Source of the DNA: Moniliella sp. 'wahieum'
Taxonomy: Eukaryota > Basidiomycota > Moniliellomycetes > Moniliellales > Moniliellaceae
Length of the DNA: 64,000 nucleotides
Reading direction: 5' to 3'
Assembly: GCA_003971905.1 (NCBI GenBank)
Contig: RSEE01000094.1
Location: forward strand, 1 to 64,000
Both the position numbers and the translations under genes were made by a program. The stretch's first letter is position 1. Each line of letters begins with the position of its first letter. Under the pieces are notes generated by a model. The model had not been told where the DNA came from. It was given only the letters and a program-made list of their open reading frames with translations, and did no database searches. Shown here in pieces: positions 35,423 through 46,159 of the stretch.

Positions 35423-35928
35423 CTAGCCTTCAAATATGGCCAACCAACTGGAAGGAATCCAAGAAGCAGCAGGGAAGAGCTGCTTCATCCTCCAAAAGGA
35501 GGCACTCCAGCCATACAGGTGCCAGCGGGTGAACACTAGGTGGTAAGGCGGGGCCGGAGGGGGGGGTAGCAATGGAGAAGTGGGGGATCAAACGGTCGTT
35601 TGGATCAGCCTCTAGCCACCCACGGCACACGAGCAAGTCCAAGACGCAACCAACGTACCATAGTAGCCAAACCGGCGTCCCACAAACTTGCCCGCATAGG
35701 GCAGCAGGACAGTCTGGATCACAGTTTGGAACTGCCGAACGGATGCATCCCACTCCTGCTCCAGCAGCGCTCTTCCTCCTCCGAGTCGTAGTACTCTGAA
35801 TCCCGATCGCTGCTGACCAAACTGGCAGCTGAGCGGTCAGCGCGGTCGGAAGCGGCGGGCTGCCCTGGGTCCCCCGCACTTGCCCTGCATGGCTGGGATG
35901 GTGGATCGCAACGCATCCGCCTGGCCAT
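35423..35928 (-). CDS. MIM2: Mitochondrial outer-membrane biogenesis protein Mim2-like
   Basis: Mim2 works with Mim1 to insert helical proteins into the mitochondrial outer membrane; it is known only from fungi. From 35928 the product reads [12 protein letters not shown], then a Ser/Asp-rich stretch with the acidic block [14 protein letters not shown]. After one frame break come [20 protein letters not shown] and [16 protein letters not shown]. The order acidic YDSEEE, short amphipathic helix, then LLP..GK.[LV]GRR.[AG]Y membrane segment is the family hallmark. A GTACGT donor follows (about 35656). Splicing to the AG ending near 35541 gives an aromatic tail ([20 protein letters not shown]) with a stop at 35423. 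The 3' splice choice is a guess. Confidence 0.6.
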
Positions 35929-36058
35929 GGGTGGATGGGTGGACGAGTGGACGAGTGGACGAATGGATGGGTGGATGGATGGATGAGTGGATGGGTGGAC
36001 GAGTGGATGGATGGGTGGACGAGTGGATGGATGGGTGGAAGGGTGGGTTGGTGGGTAG
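35925..36058. repeat. Minisatellite of GGATGGGTGGAC-type units
   Basis: About 130 bp built from 4- and 8-bp modules: GGAC GAGT, GGAT GGGT, GGAT GGAT, with higher-order units of about 20 bp (GTGGACGAGTGGATGGATGG repeated near 35995-36040). It opens a spurious plus frame rich in Trp, Asp and Met (35880-36335). It overlaps the presumed 5' end of the Mim2 gene by only a few bases and so lies in its promoter. Confidence 0.85.
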
Positions 36059-36902
36059 ATGGCTGATCCCCTGTCAGCTGCTACTCGGTGCTCTCTGGGG
36101 TCCTATTACTTGGCTCCACACAGCGCCCTCCGGCCTCCTCGGCGCAGTGTGGGGCAATTCATTCAGCCGCACCGAGCAGGTGTGGGAACCAAGTGGGAAT
36201 GGCTCTGTCAAATGTCACATTTCAAACGCTGCTACGCTGATTAACGATTGGCAATCAATCATCGTCATCGATCATCGATCATCCACCATCGACCGCATCC
36301 AATATCCACACCGCCAAAGCTGCTGCCTGTTCTGAGCTCTGAGATACCACCCTCTCACGCTCCAAGTCCATGGGTGCGGGGGACGACTAGCGACCGCCAA
36401 GGACCACCAGGGACGACTGCCCTGGCCAAAACCCATGCACATTGGTAGTACTGCGGTTGGCCTGCCAGCTTGGCGCTGCAAGGCAAGCGTGATACAGAGA
36501 AACGAATGGTGAGCGCTCAGGCTGAGCGACAGGCAGCTCCCAGCACGCCACACCCAGCTTTTAAGACAGGCGGGTACCCCCGGCTCCCATCGGCGCAGTA
36601 GCCGTTTGGAAACAGGACGGGGAACGAGGAACGAGGGAGGAAGAACGAGGGAAAGGGGGCAAGGGAAGAGGTATGTGGGAGGAAGACGCATGGGGTGGTC
36701 CAATAACGTGTGACATGTAACAAGCATGCGAGACGCCGACCAGCGAGACTCGGTCGGGGCGAGTGCGGCCAGGAAAGGAGAGTAGTCGGGAGCAAAGAGG
36801 GTGGGGGCAGTACCAAAGTTCACGACGGGAAAGGGAGCATGATCAGCGAACGCAGCGAACACGGCGAACGCCAACGCAGCCCACGAGCGAGAGGGGAGAC
36901 GT
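36059..36902. other. Intergenic region between MIM2 and the PPZ gene
   Basis: Holds TCATCGA heptamer repeats at 36265-36292. Frames 36272-36874 (-) and 36517-36816 (-) look unrelated to any family. No gene seen. Confidence 0.5.
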
Positions 36903-38477
36903 TTATTTCCTCCTGCGATACTTGGCCATTTCCTTCTTGAGCGCCTGGGCGTCCAGCGGTTTCAGCAGCTCAAACGCACACAGCAGGTCGGCCGAGACGG
37001 ACATGACGGCGCCAAAATTATCAAACTCGCCGCAATAATTGGGGGCGGAGAAGATGGTGACCAGGGTACGGTCGTTCCAGAATTCGTACCCATCCTCCAC
37101 CACCATGTGAGCGCGCGCTAGCAGATCGAAATCGTACTGGGCCAAGAATTGGGCAATGATCGACTTGCCAAAACAATACGACACCCCTCGCTCATTGTCC
37201 TCCCAGTCCAACGCAGTGTCCGACGGATCGGACCAGAGGAGGTCGTTGAGCAATCCGTAGTCCGGAACATCGGTCGGCCGTTCAATCCGCCGAATGTCAT
37301 CCATGTCCGACAAGGAAGGCGACAGCCCCCCATGCACGCAAAATATTTTGGACGCGACCACCGCAGCAATTGGGAGAGTATTGAAAACATCGACAAAAGA
37401 TTTCCAGATTTTGATGTTGGCGCGGCGCTTGCATCATCGTAAAAACCGTATAGACTATGCACAGAGCCGGAATGTTCGTTAGTTTCGATCGATCGCTCGT
37501 TCTTTGGCACCAAGAATAGCAGCGGAGAACGTACCTCGGGTAACGTTGGCGCACTCATGGTTGCCACGAAGAAGGAAAAAGTTCTGGGTATTTAATCTTG
37601 TAGCACAGCAGGAGCAGGATTTTCCAAGCTTTGCTTGCCTCGGTCCACATAGTCGCCCAAGAAGAGATAGTTGGCCTGGGGGGGCCAGCCACACATGTTG
37701 AACATCCGGAGCAGGTCCTGGTACTGCCCATGCGTGTCACCGACAATCTTGACGGGGGGACTCAGTTCGATCAGCGCCGGCTGGGACAGGAACACTTCTC
37801 GTGCGCTTGGCACACCGCAACAATCTCATGATTCTTCAGCGCTGGCTTGGGCAATTTGCCCACACTCTGGTACCCCGACTCGACCAGACGCGCAATCAAT
37901 TCGTCAATGTCAAACGTTCGAATCGGGATGGTCGAAGCTGTGCTGGCTGCCGTGGGCAACGCCGCCTGCGGGCCCGCGTTGGACGAAGGCGTAGACGAGC
38001 CCATGCCATTGAGGGCTGGGCCTCCATTGGGTGTGAACGGACTGGAGCGGTTGCCACCGGGAGCAGAAGGACTGGGGGCCATCGGTTCCGCAGGAGAAGA
38101 GAGGAGAGGACTCTCATGCCTACCGGATCGAAGGCGGGACCCACCGCTTGAGGGCTGGGGAACCGGTATGGCCGCGGCCGCGCGCGAGGTGGAGTGCGGC
38201 AGCTGGGCCGGTGGGGGGGCGGGTGTAGCGGCAGAGGCAGGAGGAGAGGCAGAGTCGTGGTGGTGGTGGCGATGGCGATGGGCTGTGGTGGCGGTGCGGT
38301 GGATGGCTGCCACAGCACGGCCAGAGGCGGCGGACGGGGCGGGGAGGGGGCGCGGCAGCATCGGCTAGCTCCGCCTCGTCGGCGAGCGAGCGGGGCATCA
38401 TGCCTGCGTCGTCCGTCTTGAGTGGGGCGCTGCTTGCGCGAGGATGCGCCCATGCGCTTGCTCAGCGACTTGAACAT
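36903..38477 (-). CDS. PPZ1: Serine/threonine protein phosphatase, PPZ type
   Basis: Fungal-specific PP1-like phosphatase controlling cation homeostasis and cell-wall integrity. A basic/Ser-rich N-terminus ([16 protein letters not shown] from 38477; MGASSRKQ from 38453 could be N-myristoylated as in Ppz) is followed by low-complexity sequence. Then comes the catalytic domain: [87 protein letters not shown], an intron at 37455-37534, [58 protein letters not shown] and [20 protein letters not shown]. The metal-binding GDxHG, GDYVDRG and GNHE motifs are complete. [13 protein letters not shown] is typical of PPZ. About five breaks fit single missing bases, for example GCGGCA read as GCGCA near 37805. 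Confidence 0.9.
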
Positions 38478-39414
38478 GCTGCGGCGTGCGTGCGTCGAGG
38501 ACGAGGACGAGGGCGGGGGCGAAGAGGGCGAGGACGAGGGCGAGGACGAAGGCAAGGACAAGGGCGAGGGGGGCCGCGGAAAGCGCGATGGAGTGGGTGC
38601 GTCTGCCACCTGCAATGAGAATGCACCAGCGTTGCCGACGGGGCATGAGCATGACCGGTGACGTGGTGACGCAGCGTGACGCGGCGTGACGCGTGACGCG
38701 GCCTAGGAGGTTGGGGCAGGTGGGTTACGTCAGCTTCCCGTTCGGGAACTGGCGGTGGCTGGGCGTCACATGTCACATGTGATATCACAGCGTCGCACAG
38801 AGGCGCAGAGAGGCGCAGCCTAAGGCCTACCGGGTGGAGTTCACAATATCGTTCGCCCACCGCCCAGCTCCTGCGCCCTTGCCGCGCAGACCCAGACTAG
38901 TGTGGCCAGGTGTGATGCATGTGATGTGCTGTGGTGCGGCTAACAAGCAAAGGTCCCTATTAGTATCTCTACCGACTACCCCTGACGCACCCCACCGCAC
39001 GGCACGCTTGTCCCCCCACGTGCGTGCTCCAAGGGCGAGATGAAAAGATAGATGACGAGCAGGGGGAGGCGGTGACAGCCGAGAAGGAACGGGGACCAGG
39101 TCGTCCCGGGACCGTCGATCCAAGCAGCAAAACGGAAGCAAAAGAGGGGGGAAAGGAAAGGGAAAAGGAAAAGGAAAAAGAAGAACAAAAGAAGAAAGGG
39201 TGCGAATGTGCGCCCCCCCCCGTCAACACACTGCACAAGAACCAAGGGCGGGGGGGGGGGGTGAAAGTAAAAGTGCGACAATCAGGGCCGTCGAATCAAT
39301 ATTCAATCCAACGGCCTTCGTGCGAGAAAAAAAGGGGTTAGGCAAGCGGAGAAAAGTGTCCATCCCATCCGCCTGCGCCTGCGCCTTGACCACGCCTTCG
39401 ACGCGCCCTCAATG
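38478..39414. other. Intergenic region between the PPZ and Pumilio genes
   Basis: Holds GTGACGC repeats (38660-38700), CACATGTCACATGTGATATCAC (about 38767-38788) and a purine-rich run (39120-39200) that opens a Lys/Glu-rich plus frame. No gene seen. Confidence 0.5.
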
Positions 39415-42400
39415 TCACACCTCCAGCAGCCGCTCAATCGTGGCGATATGCTTGGGAGGATGGTCCGGTTGGAGGGGGACGCGAGCGCGGGCGCGCGGGT
39501 ACGCATGTGGATGTGCATGTGCATGTGAATGCGGATGTGCATGCGGGGCGAGGGGCAAGCCCTGTGGCTGGGGCAGCGGCGGTGCACTGCGTGGACTGGC
39601 CATGGCCGTAGAAGGGCAGGGGCAGTGGCAGGGGCAGGCGGGACCGGAGCGAGGGCTGGGCTGGCGCGCGCACTGGATCCCAGCGCGGGCGACATGGTCA
39701 AAGGAGCTGGGGACGAGAGGAGAGGAGGAGGAAGCGTGCAGGGCCGCGGCGGCGGCCTGGGCAAAACTTGCGGTCCCGCCTGGTCCGACGGGAGGCGGGC
39801 CAGGCACGCTGTGGCCCAATAGCGGCGATGGGCGTGTGGATGCCAGTTCGCGCGTCGAGGAGGCAAGGTGGGACGCAGGTGCAAGGGCAAGTGCAGGTGC
39901 AAGGGCAGGGGCAAGTGCAGGGGCAGGGGCAGGGGCACGTAGTGCCGGGCGCAACACGTGGGCCAACTGCGCCTTTTCCCCCGCGTCGACGAGGTTGAGC
40001 ACGCGCTGCAGCACATAGTTGGCGTATTGGTCGTGCAGGAGCAAGACTACCGTTGCTTGCTCGGTTGGTCCTGCCGTCTTGTCTGCCGCTAAGGGGGCCA
40101 ACAAGATTTCTAGAATCAAACGGAAGAAGGCGCCGGGCGCCACGTCGGGCCCAGCGCAGTAGGCACAGCAGAAGCGGGAGTGTGGGTCTTGGCGGTGGAG
40201 ACTACGTACTCGAGCACGTTGGACGCGAATTTGTGCCGGGCCAGACGCACAAAGCGGTCGGGTCCGCCAGTCTCATGGGACAATGGATCGGGCGACGACG
40301 CCGGGTCGAGCACCAGCCGCAGCACTGTCTCATGATCCGCCATGATGACCGCTGCTTCCTGCTTGTCCACGGCGGCACTGTCTTTCCCACGCGAAGGGAG
40401 CGAGTGAGGCGAGGTGCGTTGGAGCAGCCACTGCACCACATAGTTCCCATACGCGTCTTGCATCAACGTGAGTGCGTTCTCGCGTACTTCGTCCACCAGC
40501 GCACGTGTTGTGGCCGAGGGCAGGCGTTCGAACAGACGCTGCAGCACGCGGCATGCATAAGCGTGCGTCGCGAGCACATGAACCCGGGTCAAAACGCGCT
40601 TGTACCAACGTCGTCAAAGCTGCATCGGCCTCGGCACAAGGCGCAACCACGCCATCGGCCGAGTCCATCGACGGGGCCAAGACGGCGACAAACTTTTGCA
40701 GCACGTGGTTCGCGTTTTGGTCGGTTGCCAAGGTGCGCACATGATCTTCCGTCGTCTGGGCACCCAGAGAGGAGGCCAACAACAGGCGAACGGCCAAGGA
40801 AGCTGCCTGGGGCCGGCTTACATAGTCCAGCGCACGCTGCAGGACACGGCAGGCGTAGGTGTGCCGCGCGATGGAGGACAGATCTCCATTCGAAGGGTCC
40901 TCCTCCTCGCCCTCGGCCGGTTCCTTCTCTTTCCCTTCACTGGACGTAAGGAAGCCAAGCGCGACAAGCAAGCTCGTCCGCTGTTCCAACTCTCCGTGCT
41001 CGAGAAGCTTTTGAATTACCTACAGGCCAGAATGAAAAAAGGGTCAGTGGGAGTGGATGAATGCGGACACCAGTGTTGGGGATCGACCAAAGGGACCTAC
41101 ATAATTTCCAAACACATCATGCATCGCTTCTTGGCCTGCGGCAGCACCTCTGCCAAGATGATCGATCGCGCATCCTCGCCTTCGTCCGGTTGCGAGTGGG
41201 TTGGAAGCGCCGCGGTCCAACGCATCTTGCAGCCGGCGGGAGCCCGCTGGTCCTGAGCCATCCGTACCACCTCCCCCTTGAACTGGTCCGGGCGACGGAC
41301 TCCAGCCGCTCGGGTTGGGTGGGTGGAGGCAGTACGTGGGAGGACCATGGTGCGACGCCATGGGCCGTGGGTGCGGGTGGGCTGGAGGATAACCCGGTGG
41401 AGCGGCACCAAGAGGAACGCCACCAAAGGGCACGAGGGGGGCTGCCATCGGCGGCCAACCCGAGGGTCCGCCGGAGCGAGAGTGGCGATGCCGACGCCCC
41501 GGGGTTCCTTGGTTGTTGGCCCCTTGACCTTGGCCTTGCCTTGGCCCTGGACTTTGGCCGCCCTGCCTAGGCGCATCAATGCCCAATTGGCGGAGGCCGG
41601 GTCCCGGACAATGGGAGCCCAGGGGGGAGGCGGTGGGTGCGGGAAAGGGTGCGGGTGGTCATTGGGGAGGGATTTCGGTTGTGGCCGCCAGGGGGACCGG
41701 TGGGGACGGGCATGGGTTGTGGGGCAGCACCGGGGGCGGTGGGAGGCAGGTTGGCCATGGCAGGGCCGGGGACCAAGCGGTTGGATCGGGGTAGGTGGGC
41801 ACAGCAGGCCATGCCACGCCCACCATTGTGCTGGGGGTTGGGGAGAGTAGGGAACGGCGTCGTCACTGGTGGGGGAGCCGATAAGGGGGGAGAGAAGAGC
41901 TAGGGGCGGGGGCCAGTAGAGTTCGTTGCCTTCCGAACGAGGCGAGCGCGGCCGTGTGGGGTCGGATGGTCCAGCTGCAGCGCAGGCGGGGGCGGCGGGC
42001 TCATGGGGTACGGGTACATGTTCAATCCGTACCCCATCGGAAGCGGACGACAGGGGTGGAGAGGGTGATGCTCTGGCGCGAACGGCGGCTGGCACGGCGG
42101 GGTGTCGGCCGAACGCGCCAGGGGGTTGGGACCGCCGCGGGATGCGGAGGCAAGGCGGCGACGGGCGGAGGGGAGCTGGCGATGGAGAAGCGGGGCCCAG
42201 GATACATGTCGGCCAGCGCACCAGGGCTGAGGGGGTCGGTGTGCATCGACGCGGTGGGGGAGCGGAGCGGGGCGGATGGGGAGGGAGCGGCGGTGGGGGA
42301 GATAGCGGGCGTCCTGGGTGACGGGCGGGGGCGCGGTGGGAGTCGGTGGGAGGGGGGCGGGGGGGAAGGGTCGGGGGCAAGATTGACGTTGACGCGCAGA

Positions 42401-42573
42401 CCGAGGCCGGCTTGGGCGGGTGGAGGGAGGGGGCGCGCAGCGGCGGCTGGGCTGGTGCTGGCGCTGGCGCTGGGCCCCGGGCGGGCGGGGGTGGAGGCGC
42501 TGCGGACCATGCTGGCTGCGGACGTGGCGGGGGAGGAGACGCCGAGCTCGCGTCCACGCTGGGCAAGCGCCAT
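39415..42573 (-). CDS. PUF3: Pumilio/PUF RNA-binding protein (Puf3/PUM class)
   Basis: Cytosolic post-transcriptional repressor that binds 3' UTRs. A long Pro/Ser/Ala-rich N-terminus starts MALAQRGRELGVSSPATSAA at 42573. PUF repeats follow with readable base-recognition triplets: AGSRRLQ (R1), FGNYVIQKLLEHG (R2, across an intron at about 41020-41099), HTYACRVLQRALD (R3), NANHVLQKF (R4), HAYACRVLQRLFE (R5), YGNYVVQWLLQR (R6), FASNVLEYVV (R7) and YANYVLQRVLNLV (R8). By the known code these residues specify 5'-UGUAUAUA. The C-terminus carries an Ala-Pro-Leu repeat and a His-Ala-Pro-His stretch before the stop at 39415. At least six frame breaks. Assignment to Puf3 rather than another PUF is inference from the code. 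Confidence 0.88.
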
Positions 42574-43384
42574 GGGGGGGGGGGGGGAGGGGGGAGGCGG
42601 AGGAGGTGTGGTGGTGAGGAGGACAAGAGAAGGCGATGGCTGCGCTGGATGGGCGTGGCGGCGGCGTGGTGGCCGGGTGGCCTCCTGGACGGCCTGCTGA
42701 GGCAGCAGCTGGCCGCAGCACAAACCTTGAGCTAACCCCCTGCCCACCCAAGCGCCGCTTGCAATGTTGCAACTCGCCTGCCCCCTCTCTCCCCTGCTGT
42801 CTCTTCAGATCTAACCAGCACCTGTCTTCGCTTTGGTTGCTGCCTCCGCAACCCTGGGGCAGCTGCCTCTCTCCCGCGCTACATCCGCACCAAGAGGACG
42901 CCGGAAGACCCCTGGTTGTGACAACTATCAGCCATCCGGCACAGGGCAGATCCTGTGATCTAGCACCAGAACCGCTTCTACTGCCCTCAGTGAGGCACCA
43001 TCCAGATCTTGCGTGGAAGTGGGAATGGTAACGAATGCAGGAAGGACGGTGCAGCAGGGCCGCGGATGGGGTAGATTGGATGGAGAACGCCGCGTGGCCA
43101 ATATCGTCCGTCCGATCCAAGATGCGAATGGCGAGGTAGACAGACAATGAATGGCCACGCCTTCGTTCAAACATGGCTTGCAATTGGGTTCCTTATAGAT
43201 CTCGCTATTCAATCCCCGCGTCTCCCGGCGGAATGCGGGCGCGGCGAGGTGAATTCCGCCCAGGCGCCCAGCCGACGGCAGGGGCAGGCAGCGGCTGACG
43301 TAATGCGCCGCTGGCCCGGACGCGTCGTCAGCGGGAGGCCGACCGACGGCGGCCGGCTGCCTCCCGCCTCCCACCGCGAGCAGG
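42574..43384. promoter_or_regulatory. Divergent promoter region PUF / RPT3
   Basis: About 800 bp between two divergent starts. It contains a poly-G tract just upstream of the PUF start and the sequence CCCCTGCCCACCC near 42738. Long minus frames (41900-43183, 42928-43755) reach into it but show no protein character there. No clear TATA box was seen. Confidence 0.4.
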
Positions 43385-44749
43385 ATGGAAGAGCTTGGGA
43401 TCGAGACCACCACGCTCCAGGCCGTCGAGCCTACCCTGACCGATGCGCTCGCCGAGAAGCAGGCGTGCACCACGAGATGGCCCAGGAGGAAGACACCTTT
43501 TTGCGCTACAAGAAGCTGCAGCGCCACCTCGACTTTCTCAGCACCATGGAAGACTGTGTTGTACGTCGTCGCTTGTCCCCCTCCCCATCCCATCCCATCC
43601 CTTCCCATCCCTTCCCATCCCATCTGGTCCGGTCTAGCCACTAACCCTTTCCCCGTCTGTCGTGCATTGCAGAAAGACGAGCAGCGCAACTTGAAGCGCG
43701 AGCTGATTCGGGCGCAGGAGGAGGTGAAGCGGATCCAGAGTGTGCCCTTGGTCATTGGTCAATTCCTCGAGGCCATCGACGAAAACACTGGCATTGTCGG
43801 CAGCACCACTGGATCCAACTATGTCGTGCGCATTCTTTCCACCATTGACCGCGAGCTGCTCAAGCCGTCGTCGAGCGTAGCGCTGCACCGGCACAGCAAC
43901 TCGCTGGTGGACGTGTTGCCGCCCGAAGCGGATTCGTCGATTGCCATGCTGGGCGAGCACGACAAGCCCACAGAGACGTACAACGATGTGGGTGGGCTGG
44001 ACGTGCAGAAGCAAGAGATTCGGGAAGCGGTCGAATTGCCGCTGACCGAGTTTGACCTGTACAAGCGCATTGGCATTGATCCTCCACGTGGTGTGCTGCT
44101 CTACGGCCCGCCCGGGACAGGCAAGACCATGTTGGTGCGGGCCGTGGCCAATGCGACGACCGCTTCCTTCATCCGTGTCAACGGGTCGGAGTTTGTGCAA
44201 AAGTACCTAGGTGAAGGCCCGCGGATGGTGCGCGACGTGTTCCGTTTGGCAAGGGAGAATGCACCGGCCATCATCTTTATCGATGAGATTGATGCGATTG
44301 CGACCAAGCGATTTGATGCCCAGACGGGTGCGGACCGGGAAGTGCAGCGGATCTTGCTCGAGCTACTGAACCAGATGGATGGGTTTGACCAAGATGCCAA
44401 TGTCAAGGTCATCATGGCCACGAACCGTGCCGACACGCTGGACCCGGCCCTGCTCCGTCCCGGTCGACTGGATCGGAAAATCGAGTTCCCCAACCCATCG
44501 CGTCGGGAGCGGCGACTGATTTTCCAAACCATCACGGGCAAGATGAACTTGGCGCCAGATGTGGACTTGGAGGACTTTGTCGGTCGCCCCGATCGCATCT
44601 CGGCCGCCGACATTGCTTCGATCTGCCAAGCGGCTGGGCTGCAAGCCGTGCGCAAGAACCGCTATGTCATCCTCCCCGCCGACTTTGAAGAAGCGTGGAA
44701 GCAGACGGTCAAGAAGGCGGATGCTGGGCGGCTGGACTTCTACCAGTAG
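43385..44749 (+). CDS. RPT3: 26S proteasome base ATPase Rpt3 (PSMC4)
   Basis: AAA-ATPase of the 19S base ring that unfolds substrates. It starts [21 protein letters not shown] frame break near 43465 leads to [20 protein letters not shown]. The intron at 43561-43672 joins MEDCV to [20 protein letters not shown]. Then come [40 protein letters not shown] and Walker [16 protein letters not shown]. Walker B is [20 protein letters not shown], followed by [11 protein letters not shown] and arginine fingers in [15 protein letters not shown]. The C-terminus DFYQ fits the HbYX motif that docks on the 20S alpha ring. Exon 2 (1,077 bp) has no frame break, in sharp contrast to several neighbours. Confidence 0.97.
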   Translation: MEELGIETTTLQAVEPTLTDALAEKQACTTRWPRRKTPFCATRSCSATSTFSAPWKTVLYVVACPPPHPIPSLPIPSHPIWSGLATNPFPVCRALQKDEQRNLKRELIRAQEEVKRIQSVPLVIGQFLEAIDENTGIVGSTTGSNYVVRILSTIDRELLKPSSSVALHRHSNSLVDVLPPEADSSIAMLGEHDKPTETYNDVGGLDVQKQEIREAVELPLTEFDLYKRIGIDPPRGVLLYGPPGTGKTMLVRAVANATTASFIRVNGSEFVQKYLGEGPRMVRDVFRLARENAPAIIFIDEIDAIATKRFDAQTGADREVQRILLELLNQMDGFDQDANVKVIMATNRADTLDPALLRPGRLDRKIEFPNPSRRERRLIFQTITGKMNLAPDVDLEDFVGRPDRISAADIASICQAAGLQAVRKNRYVILPADFEEAWKQTVKKADAGRLDFYQ

Positions 44750-44976
44750 CTAGTCCGAGCCTGCTTGGTTTCCTCCTGGGTGCTGCTGCTTGCTTTCAAC
44801 GTCAATGTATTCATCCCACATTCCCCGCTTGCTTTGCTTTGCTATGACCAGGATCGACAAGGGCAGGGGGTACTATTTATCTAGGCTAGATTGTTGGATG
44901 TGCAATAATGGCATGGGAGGCTTGTGCATGCGAGCAGCCAGAGGCAAGTGGACAAGAGGACAAGGACAGGGGGTCG

Positions 44977-45597
44977 TTACAGATACCTCCGTGCGCTGGC
45001 ACGAACGCGCGAATCAAACGAGGCGGACAAGACGGGTGAGGTGGGCTCGCGGAGCGGGTTGAGGTTCAATTTGACCCACAGTTCCCACACGTCGAGAAAG
45101 AAATTGCGAATACCATCGTCATGCTTGTGCTCGTGCAAGATGAGGAAGCGCGTGCCGCCCGGGACGACAAAGGCGCTGGTGGACCATTCGTTGATCCGAT
45201 CCACCCCACGCAGGTAGAGCGCGCCGTCGTACAGCGCCACATCCTCCACCGCATCAAGACTGCTGTGCGCAATCATCTGCAACACATCCTTATCGTTGTA
45301 CCGTCCAAAACTCAATCCGGCGCGCGTTCGCCCACCAGGACTGGCGCCGGCCGTCAAAGCCGTCACGCCGCCGGGCAACGATCCCAGTGGCTGGCCAAAC
45401 CCAAACGGGCCCGCCTTCTCCTTCTCTGCCGACACGCCCACCTTCAACTTGGGATCGGCTCGGTTGGTGCTCGTGCTGGGGGTGGGGCTGGTGGCCAGGA
45501 GCGACGATGGGCCGACCGAGCCGCCTGAGCGCGCAGCCAGGTCGGCCTCGTACAGCGGGTCGTCACGCGGACCGACAATGACAAAGTAGTAGCTCAT
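44977..45597 (-). CDS. TRS20: TRAPP complex subunit Trs20/TRAPPC2 (sedlin) with inserted loop
   Basis: Longin-fold subunit of the TRAPP tethering complexes in ER-Golgi and autophagy traffic. One uninterrupted exon: MSYYFVIVGPRDDPLYEADL at the start, then after an insertion FGRYNDKDVLQMIAHSSLDA, EDVALYDGALYLRGVDRINE, TRFLILHEHKHDDGIRNFFL, DVWELWVKLNLNPL and the end SASFDSRVRASARRYL. The family is about 140 residues long. Here about 60 extra residues rich in Ser, Gly, Pro and Lys sit between the first strand/loop and the FGRYN region, at a loop position. It faces RPT3 tail to tail, 227 bp apart. Confidence 0.93.
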   Translation of the reverse strand: MSYYFVIVGPRDDPLYEADLAARSGGSVGPSSLLATSPTPSTSTNRADPKLKVGVSAEKEKAGPFGFGQPLGSLPGGVTALTAGASPGGRTRAGLSFGRYNDKDVLQMIAHSSLDAVEDVALYDGALYLRGVDRINEWSTSAFVVPGGTRFLILHEHKHDDGIRNFFLDVWELWVKLNLNPLREPTSPVLSASFDSRVRASARRYL

Positions 45598-46159
45598 CGG
45601 AGGGCGGGGATGGCGACGCTGCTATTGATGGCGGTTGCGGCGGCTGTTGTGGTGTGGTTGTTATCGCCGTTGCGGTTGCGGTTGTCGTCGTCGTTGTCGT
45701 TGTCGTTGTCGTCGTCGTCAGCGCGGGGCGGGGCGGGGCAGGGCACCGTCGAGCTTCAAGCTTGAAGGCAGGGGCGCCCCGTCCCGCATCATCCATCACA
45801 GTGGCCCTCACGCATCATCCCTCACCCAAGCTGAGGCGGGCGGAACGGACGGGGGTTCCGCCCTGGCGCACCACGGGGAAGCCGAGCAGCGGCGGAGGGA
45901 GTGGGGGACGTGTCACGTGACGCGCGTGATCAGACAACATGATGCGCAACGTGATGGGTGGCGGGCGAAGAAAGCGGGCTGCCGACCCCGCCGCCTTCAT
46001 TGAGGTACTGTCGGTCCGACCACCTTCGTTCGTTTGGGACCGTTCGCCGGCGCAACTACATGAGGGCACGACGATCTCCTGACTTCTACACGGCCAGTTG
46101 TTTGGTATGGGTAGGCAGGCATGAATATGAATATGAATATGAACATCGACTGAGATCAG
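45598..46159. other. Intergenic region TRS20-CDC123 with simple repeats
   Basis: Just upstream of TRS20 is a GTC/GTT/GCG trinucleotide tract (about 45655-45720), and at 46119-46142 GAATAT is repeated. An inverted CTTCAAGCTTGAAG sits near 45754. No gene seen. Confidence 0.55.

Noticed and set aside
35880-36335. Plus-strand ORF rich in Trp/Asp/Met
   Set aside because: It is a translation of the GGATGGGTGG minisatellite, not a conserved protein.
41097-42626. 509-codon minus-strand Pro-rich ORF
   Set aside because: An alternative frame over the Pumilio N-terminus. GC-rich sequence keeps several frames open; the frame starting at 42573 has better residues and links to the PUF repeats.
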